Source: Microdochium bolleyi
Taxonomy: Eukaryota > Ascomycota > Sordariomycetes > Xylariales > Microdochiaceae
Length of the DNA stretch: 64,000 nucleotides
Direction: 5' to 3'
Assembly (NCBI GenBank): GCA_001566295.1
Contig: KQ964245.1
Coordinates: 1,741,524-1,805,523, forward strand
Position numbers and translations under genes: made by a program. Each line of letters begins with the position of its first letter. The first letter of the stretch is position 1. The notes beneath the pieces are model-generated. The model did not search any database and was not told the DNA's origin. It saw nothing but the letters and a program-made list of their open reading frames with translations. Below, one piece after another: positions 44,376 to 54,976 of this stretch.

Positions 44376-45642
44376 ATGTCCTTTGATCCAATCGTCGCCG
44401 GCGTGACGCTGGGAGGCAGCCTGCTGTCCGCAGTCTCTTCGTTTTGCGTTCTTGCCTGCTTCGTCTACTTCAATCAGAGCCAGCGCTCCTTTCGGCATGC
44501 TCTGGTATTCAACCTCACCCTGGCAGGTAAGGCAGTTAATCAGCACAGGGGATGGCTCAGGCATCGTCATCAACTGACACGGATTCAGACTTCATCAACG
44601 CCACAAACAACGGGATATCCGGCATCATCTACGTCCGAGACAAGCAGCTCTCCCCCGGCGTGGCCTGCGGGATCAACGGCTGGCTCGGCCAGCTGTCCGT
44701 CCAGGCGACCGACTTCTCCGTGCTGGCCATCAGCATCGCAACGCTGCTCGTCGTCACCCAGACCGGCCGTGTGATGAACGCATCCACCATGACAAAGACC
44801 ATCATGTGCCTCTCGGTGTGGATTCTGCCAATTGTCACGAGCACGACAGCGCTGGGGATGGGCCAGATGGCACCCGTCAGTGGGAACTGGGTACGATTGC
44901 GTGGCCCTTGCCTTTGGAGAAACCGTTCTAACAACGAATGCAGTGTTGGATCTCGCGGGACCGTACCGATCTGCGATATGCTCTCGCCCACGGTTGGAGG
45001 TTCGCCGTCATAGCCGTAACCATCTGCACTTACACGTACATCTGGATCTACATCACGAGGCACTTCAAGTCGCTAGGTAGCGTCTCCACGAGGTCGCGCT
45101 CCGGCTCCTCCGCATCGTGGCGCTGCAAAGGGAGCTCGTCGATGTCCTCGCCAGGCAAGAGGAGTGTTGACTTCGGTAGAGGCCAGGGTCAATTCCGACA
45201 GATCGCCGACCCAGAGCACGGCTCGTCGATGGCCTCATCAGAAGAACTCGTCAGCCGTGCCGCAGCTCCCGCACCACAATATCGAGGCATCACGGCCACG
45301 ACAACCATTACGACCACCACGACGGACCGCGCTGTCAGTCACCCGCACAAAAGCCAGCACCAGCGCGACCTTTCTTCCACCTCGATAACCCAGGCAGCCT
45401 CGGATCAGTTCCGCGCGCGGTCCCAGAAGATCGAGCGGGAGATCAAGAAGATGCTGCTGCTCAACGGGTATCCGATCTGCTACGTGATGCTGTGGATCCC
45501 TGGCATCACGAATCGCATCATCGAGGCCTCTGGCAGCAAGGTCGATAACCGCGTGATAGCGACCCTGCAGGCGTCGACGCAGTTTATCGGGTTTGCGAAC
45601 GCGGTGACGTATGGGCTGAACCAGCAGTGGCGGGGGCGGTGA
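44376..45642 (+). CDS. Seven-transmembrane receptor, cAMP-receptor-like class
   Basis: Putative G-protein-coupled receptor in the plasma membrane. It most resembles the fungal class V cAMP-receptor-like group (A. nidulans GprH, Neurospora GPR-1/2/3), whose ligands are unknown. Three exons: 44376-44526, 44589-44890 and 44944-45642, giving 383 aa. Helix 1 is VAGVTLGGSLLSAVSSFCVL. Exon joining gives FINATNNGISGIIYV. A conserved helix-3 region follows (CGINGWLGQLSVQATDFSVL), then a helix-5 region (GWRFAVIAVTICTYTYIWIY). The third intracellular loop is long (about residues 205-310), Ser/Arg-rich and contains a Thr/Ile-rich run. It ends in FRARSQKIEREIKKMLLLNG, leading into helix 6 (YPICYVMLWIPGITNRIIEA) and helix 7. 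The cytosolic tail is very short. The 7-TM identity is strong and the class is inferred from recalled family patterns. Confidence 0.82.
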
Positions 45643-48274
45643 GATAGTCGGCTTGAATGTCTTGTAGAATGGTGAGGGTTTATAAGATTCGGGCTTTGTT
45701 TGGTCGGCGAAATTGAAGCTTGGGGACCTTGAGGTGAAAGGAACTTATTGCAACCAGACCGAGGCACATGTGCGACGATTGGCTACATTGGCAAGGTCAA
45801 CAGCTTGAGTTTGTCGCCTCACATCTTAGTCCAATTGCGAGATTATGCGCTCTCATTGGAAACTTCTCTTTTGTAGGCAAACGCCATCGACCAAGACTGA
45901 GTCAGATTACCCATTCCGTGTTCGTTTGCATCGTCGTATGATACATATGTTGGGTACGTTACAACGTGAACGCCCCAAGGATTGTGCCTGCATTCATTGA
46001 CCCAAAAGCTGGCCAATGAATGGTGACGACTTGGCAGTTGTCGCACAAAGGTATTCTTGTCTGTTGGCCCGACTGCTGGCTGGATGCAGAGACCGCCGTA
46101 CAAGCCGAGACGGAGCGTGCCTGTTGCGGTGCCGATGGCCAAACTGCAATGATGCGACAAGTCCGATTGATCCTTGTCATGGCATGGAAGAGGGAGTTCA
46201 CAGACTCGGTCGTCGTGGCTCGCCGTTGGGAGACGTCTTCTATCACGTGGCGTCTTGTTTGCTGAGACCCCGTATGCCCTCTTGTACTCGTTGTATCATG
46301 ACACTGCAGGAGCTTGCGAATCGGGCCTATTGAGCAGGTTGCAGCACCCGAGGCCAAAGGACGGCAGAAAAGACTCGGAAAGTGATAACCGCGGAGCGAC
46401 AATGGATCAAGATCCCTAGGGTACTCACCCTGCATTGTAGACTTTTCCGTCCTTGACAGCCGCAAGGCAAGGTCGAAAACTGCACAATCCAGCCCCGTTG
46501 CCGTCGTCGCAGCAACGCTGTCCGTCCCAGTGCCGAGTGCGGTGCGTCTGTGTCGCCGTTTTGAGCGGCGACGGTTGTGCCCAACGGGCCAGTGAGACTT
46601 TCTTCTGACCGCGTCATCTGGTCTGCGACATATGGCCAGAGTCAAGACACATCTTGGCATCGTTGTGCGACTTGACCGGGCAGAAGCTCTGCACGGTGAT
46701 CAGGCTTGGGAGGGGCTATCACCAGTGTCCGGGCTCACCCGTTGTGACTTGACCAGCAAGGTGGGAGCACGCGAAGTAGAGCTAGCTGCCCGTCGCACCG
46801 TTGCAACCACAATAATCCTGGCTCGGATCTGGACAATGACAGGCCCAGGATGCGCCTACGGAGAGGGGGGGCCACCCCTGGCATGAATGCTTGTCGAAAT
46901 ATGCAGATGATGCTGGGGAACCGAGCAAGGGCGGGATGCGGCTGCGGGGTACATGCTGTGCTGTGCATTGGAAGTATACTTACTCTCCCGTGTTGCTCCG
47001 TGCATGGCCGAGAGGACGGAAGCCGATGCACACTTGAGTGCAGGGCGTGGCGCTGTGACTTCGGCCGGGAGATCGCGATCGAGCAGGACTAGAAGCTGCG
47101 AGTCGCGACAGACAGCCTCATGGCAGCCACGCCCGTCCTCGGCAGAGAGGAAGCTCATTTCGCCGGCCCCCAACGCCGGTTTACGGATGAGGAGCCAATA
47201 GCCGATGAACGGCTCCGCAAGGGCACCTCGGGTAGCAGCTTTTTGCAGCGCAAATGACCAGTGGCCACTGTGGCTTGCAGGGTGAGGGTCTGCACTGCAT
47301 GCAGCGCACCAGGAGCGGGACTCAACACGGGACAGCAAGCGGTGAGGACGCAGCAGCATTGGAGAGGACCCTGTTGCGGGCTGGCCGTTCCATAACTATC
47401 TTATGGTACTATTGTGTGCTCCAGTCAGGTTGAGTGTGGGGAGACACGGCCGGCGCCCGGCGGACGCGGCAGCATTCCCTTCTCCTCTCCACCCGTCACT
47501 CCGCAACAGGCGGCTCTCTCTGCGTCGTTCGTCATACGTGCCAATAATGTGCTGCAAGGGTGACTGGCGGTCTTGTCGCAATGCAAAAGAGCCTGCAGCA
47601 GTGCCGCCCGAATGGAGCACATAGCGCGCCAAGATTGGCCGATCGCGTGCCTGGAATCTGTCAAATGACCACCGCCGGCCCAGCACTCGTCCGCGACCGT
47701 CTGGGACATGATGCAAGCCACAAAACGCCAACCCCAAAATGCCGCTGGTGCGGACGCCGGCTGGCTCGCAGACACCAGAGACAATTGCTGCAGACGGAGC
47801 ACCGAAGCAACTCAATCCATGTCGTTGCGCTTTGGGGCGTTGGCACTTGGGATAAAGAGCACGCCGCCGCCGCCATCCTAGCCAACTCGGGTCTGGCCGG
47901 GCCTGGCTCAATCTCCTCTCCCCATCGATCGTGCCTTCCCTTGCGAGTGAGCTCGCGGCTTGCACTCCCAGCCGAATGAGACCAGACCCCTTTTCCGGTC
48001 GCTGCTTCACTCCGTCCCCTTCTTGCTTCGTGCAACACATCTCGTCTCCTGTCTCACTCTTCGGCCGTGTGCAGTTCAGACCTGACGATCTTACAAGAAA
48101 TCTGCATCTCGCCTGCCGACGTCCAATTCCTCGTCGTCTCCAAGTAGCTTCGCCCAGGTCGCGATAGATCACGACTCTTCAGCAGATACGGACTTGGGAC
48201 TCTAGTGTTGTTTTTCAACTATACGGGACCCTGCATCTGACGTCACAAAAGCCGAGACCGATTACCCAGGCACG
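45643..48274. other. Gene-free stretch with likely long leader of the 48.3-kb gene
   Basis: About 2.6 kb without a supportable gene. Opposed frames of 258 (minus, 47396-48172) and 233 (minus, 45959-46660) codons are Arg/Cys-rich and motif-free. The last 300 bp are pyrimidine-rich on the plus strand, as is common in fungal promoters and leaders. Confidence 0.45.
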
Positions 48275-49588
48275 ATGGGTCAGGCCTATAACCTGCTGGA
48301 GCGTCCTCCTAGTGCTCTGGCAAAGTCGTCTTCTCGTTTCGATCAGCAGATGTATGGACATCTACCCTACGCGCCCGGGATGAAACCTCCAGGTCGCGAC
48401 CACCAACAGGGCCGCCACAGAGCCCAGCGCAAGGTCTCGCCAAAGTCGGTATCCGTGGACGCCGAGGACCTTCGCCGGCGTCTTAATATTGTCTTGGCCG
48501 AGCAAAACCACCAGAAAATACGGCGTCTCCAACGGCAGGCCTCAGACGTCGACTCTCACGGCAAGAGTAAGGAACACACAGATCCCTCGGCTACCGCAGG
48601 CCAGAACCAACCGAGCACCGCTCGCCCGAACCGCCAAAGCTCAGTGCCTGATCTTTCAGCGCGACGGTCGGCATCTATGCTCCAGAATAAGGCACCATCA
48701 CCACAGAAGGGACATGCGAGGTCGGGGGAGGACAGCTCTCGAAGCAGAGAGCGGGACGACCCGCGTACGCAAACGATCGTGCGCTCCAGCTCAAGAGCCG
48801 CATTCGTACCACCGAGACACAGCCAGTCTGTACAAGACCTTAAACGCTCGCATTCGATGTCCACGCTGAAGCGGCCGCTCGCGTCAAGTTCTAGTATGCC
48901 GTACCAGCACGTGCCACAAGACGCCGCCACCCAGTTCACACGTACGGCCACGGCACAAGGAATGCAGAGGACACAAGTGGTTCACCCCATCGCTCGAGGC
49001 GCGCTCGAGAGGCAGGAGCAGGCGAGGCTTGCGGAACGCTTCAGTACCCCAGATCTTACCAGCAAGACATGGAGCCTCAAGAGAACCAGAAGCCAAAATC
49101 GACACAGCGCAGCCTACAGGAGAAATCAATTCCAGGACGCTAACCTGACAGGCGATCTCAGGCGTAACACTCTGCACGAACCCGGGTTTGACAGCATCAC
49201 GGAGATCGGCATGGACAACATATTCGAGGACGAGGAGTTTGTCGCCAAACAGAAGCTGCAAGCTGCCCGAAGCCGAGAGCCAGAAAATGCGAGGGAATAT
49301 GCCCAGATAGTAAACGACCATCGGATCGACTGGTCACAGACTGATGAGTCAGTAAAGAAGAGGTCCAGCCTGCTGCTCTCGTTCCGCAGCAAAAAAGCCG
49401 ACACGAAGACAACTGCGGCGCTGCAACCCGCCAGTGCCGCGACGAAGAATAAAAACCGGATGTCGACGCTACCGGAGAAGATTGATATTCCCGCATGTTC
49501 TACCCAGCCGTTGTCGTCGCTGAAATCGCCAAAGTCGCCGCTCTCGTTCCTCTCGAAGTTCAAACGTCAGCAGTTCATCAAGGTGTAG
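48275..49588 (+). CDS. Uncharacterised basic, largely disordered protein
   Basis: Single uninterrupted frame, 437 aa, ATG at 48275. I do not recognise a named domain. The sequence is rich in Ser, Arg, Gln and Lys and looks disordered. A charged helix at about residues 62-90 (DAEDLRRRLNIVLAEQNHQK) could form a short coiled coil. A second ordered-looking block lies near 309-350 (IGMDNIFEDEEFVAKQKLQA, then EYAQIVNDHRIDW). The C-terminus is basic (SPLSFLSKFKRQQFIKV). There are no membrane helices and no signal peptide. Several RxxS patches could be kinase sites. The long stop-free frame with codon use like its neighbours supports a real gene. It converges with the zf-HIT gene. Confidence 0.72.
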   Translation: MGQAYNLLERPPSALAKSSSRFDQQMYGHLPYAPGMKPPGRDHQQGRHRAQRKVSPKSVSVDAEDLRRRLNIVLAEQNHQKIRRLQRQASDVDSHGKSKEHTDPSATAGQNQPSTARPNRQSSVPDLSARRSASMLQNKAPSPQKGHARSGEDSSRSRERDDPRTQTIVRSSSRAAFVPPRHSQSVQDLKRSHSMSTLKRPLASSSSMPYQHVPQDAATQFTRTATAQGMQRTQVVHPIARGALERQEQARLAERFSTPDLTSKTWSLKRTRSQNRHSAAYRRNQFQDANLTGDLRRNTLHEPGFDSITEIGMDNIFEDEEFVAKQKLQAARSREPENAREYAQIVNDHRIDWSQTDESVKKRSSLLLSFRSKKADTKTTAALQPASAATKNKNRMSTLPEKIDIPACSTQPLSSLKSPKSPLSFLSKFKRQQFIKV

Positions 49589-50147
49589 ACGTCTATTTTG
49601 GCGGCCATCTCACGGTTGACGCAGAGAGACATAAATGATGATAATTCCCTGCCAGAATACTGGCAAGTTGCCTTGCCACGCCAAGGCTGACTATGATACC
49701 CTATGTAGCTTTTCTAATCAATACATCATGCCATAAATCTCATCATCCCAGCGTGCACAGCTCGCTACCGAGAACTGAATAGATGCATTCTGCAGCCCAC
49801 TTATATCCGAGATTGCTGCGCTCGGCGGTCGGTGTCTACATCGAAGTCTGGCGAGTTGTGCCCGGTCCAGGGATTCCTGTCCGCCTAGGAAGCACATGTG
49901 GAACCATGGAGCACAATTCTCACCACGGTTAAAATGCCGTGCTATAGAACATGGTAATATGACCGAGATCCCACAGAAGACATTGGGGGTTCCGAGTGGA
50001 CGATTGATCGCATGGCTCAGCGGTAACTCACATATGCCCGCTCGAGCGGCATAACCCCAGCTTTCTCTCTCTCGCACCAATGGTGTGCGCGGAGGACAAA
50101 GACTACTCTGTTGCCCTGACAAATTCGTAGCCCATGGAGCTGCCTAC
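49589..50147. other. Convergent intergenic stretch
   Basis: 559 bp between the stop codons of the 48.3-kb gene and the zf-HIT gene. A 134-codon minus-strand frame (49718-50122) has no recognisable motif. Presumed 3' UTRs and terminators. Confidence 0.5.
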
Positions 50148-50903
50148 CTAGACACTAGCTCTCTCCTTCTGCAGGAGCACATTGATGGCCTGGGCATCAG
50201 CCTGGGCTAGCTTCCTCCGTGCCTCGTCCGTGCTGGCGGTCTGCTGCTTCTCCTCCAGTTGCCGAGCCTGCCAGAGCCGGTGCAGCTCAATGAACTCCCG
50301 AATACCCTCGCTGTCAGCGCCCCGAGCCTGCCTCGCGGACTTGAGCACCTCCATGCCCTTCTGGATTCCGATGTCGGGTGTCCAGGGCTCTTGCTTCTTG
50401 CCGGTATACCTAGAGGCAGCAGATGTGGCGACCGGGTCTGGTAGTGACGAGGGTGACGGCGGAGGGTCTGTTGCCGCAGCGATGCCGGAGAGCTGGGTCA
50501 GGAGCTGGGGATACCGCTTCATGAGCATCTGATACTCGGGCATGTCGGCGAGCTGGTTCGCCTTTTGTGGTTTGCCAGCAGCGGTGGCTCCGGCAGCGGC
50601 ATCTGCACCAGAGTCTGCTTTCGTACCTTGTGAAGACACATCGGATCCTGTCTTCGGATGTGGCGATTCATTGTCTTGTACTGGATGTGTTTCCTTGTGC
50701 TTCTTCGAGCAGACAACGGAGCATCTGGCCATATCCCGTTAGCTTGCCGCTCAAGACGTGTCCTGAACCTCTGTTCTGGCCGGGGCAGCCTGGACACAAC
50801 CAGCGTTTCGTGCTCAGAGGCTGACTTACGTGCGTTGAGTACATTGCGGGCATTTGTACTTCCCCTCAGCCTCATGGCAGCTCACACATGGCTCAAATGC
50901 CAT
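50148..50903 (-). CDS. zf-HIT domain protein, Hit1/ZNHIT3-like
   Basis: Small protein with an N-terminal HIT zinc finger. Relatives such as yeast Hit1 help assemble box C/D snoRNPs (family knowledge). Two exons: 50830-50903 and 50148-50724, giving 216 aa. The first exon supplies the first half of the finger: Cys6, Cys9, Cys18 and Cys21 (CVSCHEAEGKYKCPQC). The second supplies CSVVCSKKHKETH. Together these give the full Cys/His set of the family; without the first exon the finger would be incomplete. The rest is low-complexity (Ala/Gly/Ser), then a helical region (YQMLMKRYPQLLTQL) and a Gln/Glu/Ala-rich helix at the end. The finger is certain, and assignment to Hit1 rather than another zf-HIT protein is tentative. 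Confidence 0.85.
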
Positions 50904-52597
50904 AGCGACCAAGTCCAATTTCCACGACCCGTGTGAGTAGAAGACGTGTCGTGACGGCAGATCAAAGCAATCTCGTCTATGCACGGAGGTGAGACCTGCT
51001 GGCCTGGTTCCTCGCCTAGAAGCTCAGATGACCATTCGTGTACTCTGGATCTAATCAGATGCGCGCGGCATGCAAAGCGCAAATACTGCGGCAGCAAGCG
51101 GCTAGAGCGGTGCAGTTGGGATATGTATCTCGAGTGAGCTTGTCGTGGCGGCTGTCTCGCGTCCAAAGCCCGGATGGCGATGTCCGAAAGAGGAAGGAAA
51201 ACTTTTTGCCGGAATCGTAAGTCCTCGTTGGGCACTGTCGGTTGCATGCAAACGAGAAACACAGGGTTGCAGATTGGTGACAAGTTGTCCTTGCCGGTGT
51301 CAGAGCTGTGCCGTCTATAGCGTTTCCGTTGCGATATGTGACAGGTAAGGAAAAACGGAATTCGGGGAAGCCCAGGCTGCGGTTGATGTCAAAAGCTGCC
51401 TCGGCTGCGTATCCGGGCTTCTTTTGTCTTTTGTCGGAGCGTTGTCCTGCCGGGAGCCAGGATTAGCGGCAGCAGCGAGGCAGGGATGCAGGGGTCTAGG
51501 CTGCCTGAGGACCAGGTACTTTAGGTGCGGCGCATAGGTGCGCGGTAGGTACCCAGGCTTGACTCGTCGACTACGGAAGATGCCAAGATTGCGAGATTGT
51601 GACCTTCGAATGACCAGCCTGGTGTCGTGGTCATGTATCCCAGAATGCCAGCGCGATCCCCGCCGCCCAAGCAAGGTTGAGGGGGCTAGAAGACGTTAGC
51701 TGGGTCTATGGTGAGCACCGGCGCGGGATATGGAGACCCAGCGCCGAACCTGTGGGCAGCACAACAACTAGTCGGTGAGCTTGTAGCTCGTGAGCTGATC
51801 TGCACCGAGGCCGCTGGGGATTCTGGATCGTATCGTGCGGATGTAGACTCGGGATCGGTGGGGCTTGGTGGACGTCATGTGCCACGAAGTATTCAGTTCA
51901 CCAGAATCAGTACTGGCAGAGAGTTGGAAGAAGTCGGGACACCCGGAGTACTCGGGCCGCCCCTAAGAAAATCCATGCTTTCAAGTGACCTGCCCAAATG
52001 CCAGGTTCGTCCCTGCCCTTTCCCACCGAGTCCTCTGACCTGTCTACACCGAATCAGCCCTGTTCATCGTCACTGTAATCGCCAGACATGGCTGTGCTAG
52101 AATTGCATGCTGTGCATGTCCCCTTGCTCCGGGTCATCAAGACAAATACCTCTGTAGAGACACCGCACACAGTTCAGTGTTCGGTGACGAGATTCACGAG
52201 GTGGAAGTGCGGCCATCTTTTCTGTACTCCACAGTGTCCGCTTGGCAATTCTGCAGATGTGATTCGCAGTGACCTCACAATGCAGTGATTGATAAGCGGG
52301 TGGCAGTCGGGAGGCGGCGGCTCATGTTCAGTGCCTTACTCTGCCGAACCTTGGGGAACCCTGTCCAAATTTAACTCTTGACATCAACGTCGACGCAAAA
52401 CATTTCCGCACCACCACGGCCATACATTACCTCGCAACGCCCAGCGCCGCTTAGCTCACTATTGCACACCGAGCTCGACTTCGACTGCTTGCCGACAACG
52501 AGCCAGATCTTCGAGCAGCGTGCAGCACTTGACCACGAAGCTCGGTTAAACAACAACCCCGCCACCAATTCTCCGGCCAAAAGTGCCCTCGGCGGCC
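50904..52597. promoter_or_regulatory. Divergent promoter region, zf-HIT gene / NFU1
   Basis: About 1.7 kb between divergent start codons with no supportable gene. A 215-codon plus-strand frame opening at a TTG (52378) overlaps NFU1 out of frame and is rejected. The last 250 bp, C/A-rich on the plus strand, look like the NFU1 leader. Confidence 0.45.
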
Positions 52598-53669
52598 ATG
52601 ACAACGACTCGCATCGCAAGGTCCGCGGCGGGCCTGTTGTCTACCGCGACGCGACGTACAACCCCCGCGGCTGTTTCGAGTCTCGCCTGCCAGTCCGCGC
52701 GGAGGGCGTACATTGCAACTGGCCCTTCGTCACGCACAAAAGCCAACGCCCGGCCACGACTGCATACCTCTACGACGACGTTCTTCCCGACCACCGGTGT
52801 CTATGGCGGCCGCAGCGCCCGGACCATCTTCATCCAGACCGAGTCGACGCCAAATGCCGACGCTCTCAAGTTCCTGCCAAACCACAGAGTCCTCCCAGAG
52901 GACGTAGCGACACCCTTCGTAGAATATCTCAACCCGCGGAGCACCATCGCGCCTCCCTACCCATCACCTCTCGCCGCGCAGCTGATGAACATCGACGGCG
53001 TGACGGCAGTCTTCTACGGCGCTGACTTCATCACCGTGACGAAGGACGTCGACGCCAACTGGGCGCACATCAAGCCTGAGATCTTCAGCCTTATCACTGA
53101 GGCGATCACCTCCGGGCAGCAGCTCGTCACGGTGACCAAGGGAGACGGTGCTAGTGGCAACGGCCAGGGCCAGGATGGCGTCGAGGCAGACAGCCTCAGC
53201 TACAACGAGAACGACAGCGAAACGGTCGGCATGATCAAGGAGCTCCTCGAGACCAGGATCAGGCCAGCGATCCAAGAGGATGGTGGCGACATCGAGTTCA
53301 GAGGATTCGAGGACGGATACGTCATGCTCAAGCTCCGCGGCGCCTGCCGGACGTGCGACTCGAGCACCGTGACGCTCAAGAATGGCATCGAGGGAATGCT
53401 GATGCACTATGTAAGTTGTGCCGCGTTCCCATGATTCGACCAGCAGCCCATTGTTATGTCGTGTCGCAAAGTCGCTCGGGAGCATCTTACTGACAATGAG
53501 TTCTGCGTAGATTGAGGAAGTCAAGGGTGTCAACCAAGTTCTGGATCAGGAGGAGGAGATCGCGCTGCAGGAGTTCGCCAAATTCGAGGAGAAACTCCGC
53601 CAGCAGAAGGGCGCCGATGCGGCGCCGTCAACAGTCGGCAAGGGGTCTCTGGACACCGTTGCCGGCTGA
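52598..53669 (+). CDS. NFU1: Mitochondrial iron-sulfur scaffold/carrier NFU1
   Basis: Matrix protein that carries [4Fe-4S] clusters to lipoyl synthase and other targets. Two exons: 52598-53410 and 53511-53669, giving 323 aa. The first ATG is at 52598; an upstream in-frame GTG is ignored. Residues 1-75 are rich in Arg, Ser, Thr and Ala and lack acidic residues, as expected of a mitochondrial presequence. The Nfu N-domain follows (FIQTESTPNADALKFLPN to about 175). After an acidic linker comes the NifU C-domain with the cluster-binding Cys250-x-x-Cys253 (RGACRTCDSST). The join gives LMHYIEEVKGVNQV, and a short helical tail follows. Confidence 0.96.
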
Positions 53670-54957
53670 GGACCTTTTTTTCCGATCAAAACGTCGTTAC
53701 GGTACTCTTGATGAAAATTTAAAACACATCTGTACATTGCTGTAGTACAGTATCTCAAATACCCATATAGAGTGTTTCCCAGGAATGAAACAGCTCACCA
53801 CCAATGTCACATCGTCAAGGCTAGAACCCCGGTGGGCTTGTAGCCGGCACGGCTCACGAGTTGGCACATCTCACGATACTCTGGGATCTCGTGTTTGAGC
53901 CAGACTTACCTTGGACGCTAATGCATGAGAGGGCGCTCTCAAGGGCCGCATATACGCAACTGCGCGCGATGCTGTGCGCCAAGGCCTAGAAGCCATCCCC
54001 GTCCCACTCTCCGGCGTTGCGGCGCTTCCCTGGACAAGGTCGCGCGTGTGTCAGTGGACTCGGGTATCTACAAGTTTCGCCCAGCTGCGAGGACGCGAGA
54101 CGGCGATTGCCGCACCGGTAGAATCGAGTTCGTGAGACTTTTGTGCTTTCGGATCTGCTTTCTCCTTGGCCTGTGGTCTTCCGTCTGCGTGCAATGCCAA
54201 AGACACCCTCGATTGTTTGCTCGTTTACGACACACAAGTCAAGGCATATTGTTGCATTTACCGTAGCATGAAGAAAGTAGTCACACCCGGTTCTATTCAT
54301 GGTCCTTTATAACAGGCATTATTTTGGTTATTTTGGTTTATTTTACAACAATACTTCCCTTGTCTGCTTTGTGGAAAGCAACCTCAGAAGTCGTCGGTAC
54401 ATGGCAGCCTTCAAGCATCGTACCGGAATGCTGTTCTTCTGTGTATGTGACCTTGAGGAAGGGGCAGTACCGGCACGATGACTACAATGACAAATCCAGA
54501 GAGAAAGCTGGGCCACAATATCTGACCTGCTGCTCGACGTTTCTTATATATATTTTTGCATCTATACTGTATAGTCTGCGTACCGACCCAGGAAGGAAAC
54601 ACAGACTTCCTAGGGCAGCATGAGGCGGGATCATAATTCGACATGTAGCTTGAGGGTGTCATCGCGGCCCCGTACACCAGACCTAAGACATCGATGGCCT
54701 CATGAAAGCATCCACAGGCTGCGTTGACAGCCAACAACACAACGTGGAATCTGACCAGCCGAGGCAGATGAAACAACATTGTAGTCGTGTAGCATTAGTA
54801 AACCCGGGGAGGCTGCTACATCTTGAGATAGTCACGAACCTGGAAACTCTTCTTAACATGTGTCACTGGACCAGCTACATCCGGAGACAGATAGTGATAT
54901 GGTGCGGCTCATGAGAGGAAATATACATAGAGATGTGTAGTGTGTGAGGGTGTGTGG

Positions 54958-54976
54958 GTGTGTGTGTGTGTGTGTG
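54958..54976. repeat. GT dinucleotide microsatellite
   Basis: An uninterrupted GT run of about 19 nt in the gene-free stretch, preceded by imperfect GT-rich sequence from about 54936. It is a potentially length-polymorphic locus. Confidence 0.85.

Noticed and set aside
47396..48172. 258-codon minus-strand frame upstream of the 48.3-kb gene
   Set aside because: Arg/Cys/Gly-rich with no domain. Antisense to a pyrimidine-rich leader-like stretch.
52378..53025. 215-codon frame overlapping the NFU1 start
   Set aside because: It opens at TTG and lies out of frame with NFU1. No recognisable sequence.
52964..53533. 189-codon frame antisense to NFU1
   Set aside because: No domain. It mirrors the GC-rich coding frame of NFU1 on the other strand.
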